The notes beneath the pieces are model-generated. The model searched no databases, had not been told where the DNA came from, and was given only the letters and a program-made list of their open reading frames with translations. The position numbers and the translations under genes are program-made. DNA of 64,000 nucleotides from Circinella umbellata (lineage: Eukaryota > Mucoromycota > Mucoromycetes > Mucorales > Lichtheimiaceae): the NCBI GenBank assembly GCA_025093555.1, contig JAIWNF010000043.1, forward strand, positions 432,867 through 496,866. The letters run 5' to 3'. Of this stretch, positions 63,998-64,000 are shown one piece after another; position 1 is the first letter of the stretch, and each line of letters opens with the position of its first letter.

Positions 63998-64000
63998 CGA

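Overview
The window is nuclear DNA of a filamentous fungus, most likely an early-diverging zygomycete (Mucoromycota, probably Mucorales). Genes are split by many short GT-AG introns (about 50-130 bases), non-coding DNA is very A/T-rich with long poly-T, (AT)n and (ATT)n runs, and the gene set is fungal: Sec18/NSF, Exo84, Pat1, Cax4-type dolichyl-diphosphatase, an Alr1/Mnr2-type CorA and a METR/CYS3-type bZIP. The placement is inferred from gene style and transposon types, not from an alignment.

From 1 to about 45.3 kb the window is ordinary genic DNA with one clear mobile insertion. In order: MSH5 (minus, cut by the left edge), SEC18 (plus, head-to-head with MSH5), a Yippee protein (plus), a membrane-anchored alpha/beta hydrolase (minus), EXO84 (minus), a six-exon zinc-finger gene (minus), a 1.56-kb Mutator-like element, a bZIP factor (plus), a HAPSTR1-like protein (minus), PAT1 (plus), dolichyl-diphosphatase (minus), ethanolamine-phosphate cytidylyltransferase (plus), a 2-kb gap with decayed coding sequence, protein disulfide isomerase (minus), a CorA Mg transporter (plus), a short cystathionine beta-synthase (minus), an MFS transporter (minus), a mitochondrial-type tRNA m1A58 methyltransferase (plus) and a BAHD acyltransferase (minus). 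These are housekeeping functions (vesicle fusion and exocytosis, mRNA decay, ER glycosylation and folding, phospholipid synthesis, Mg and sulfur metabolism); they do not form one pathway.

From about 45.4 kb to the right edge the window is a graveyard of nested transposable elements. It holds a TA-flanked MITE, a decayed DIRS-type tyrosine-recombinase retrotransposon carrying a 214-bp tandem repeat and a tRNA-like SINE candidate, the 3' part of a Helitron helicase, a LINE ORF1 interrupted by a 421-bp solo LTR, a Ty3/gypsy-type gag, an unidentified broken gene, a dead Tc1/mariner-like transposase, a second LINE ORF1 hit by the same LTR family, that element's pol with a chromodomain, and a candidate LTR of another family at the right edge.

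The most noteworthy structure is the Mutator-like element at 16001-17562. It has a perfect 9-bp target-site duplication, about 53-bp terminal inverted repeats that contain a palindrome, and an uninterrupted two-exon transposase-like gene. That gene ends before the usual third catalytic acid, and the insertion lies about 50 bases upstream of the zinc-finger gene. All splice sites were assigned by eye from GT/AG signals and reading-frame continuity.
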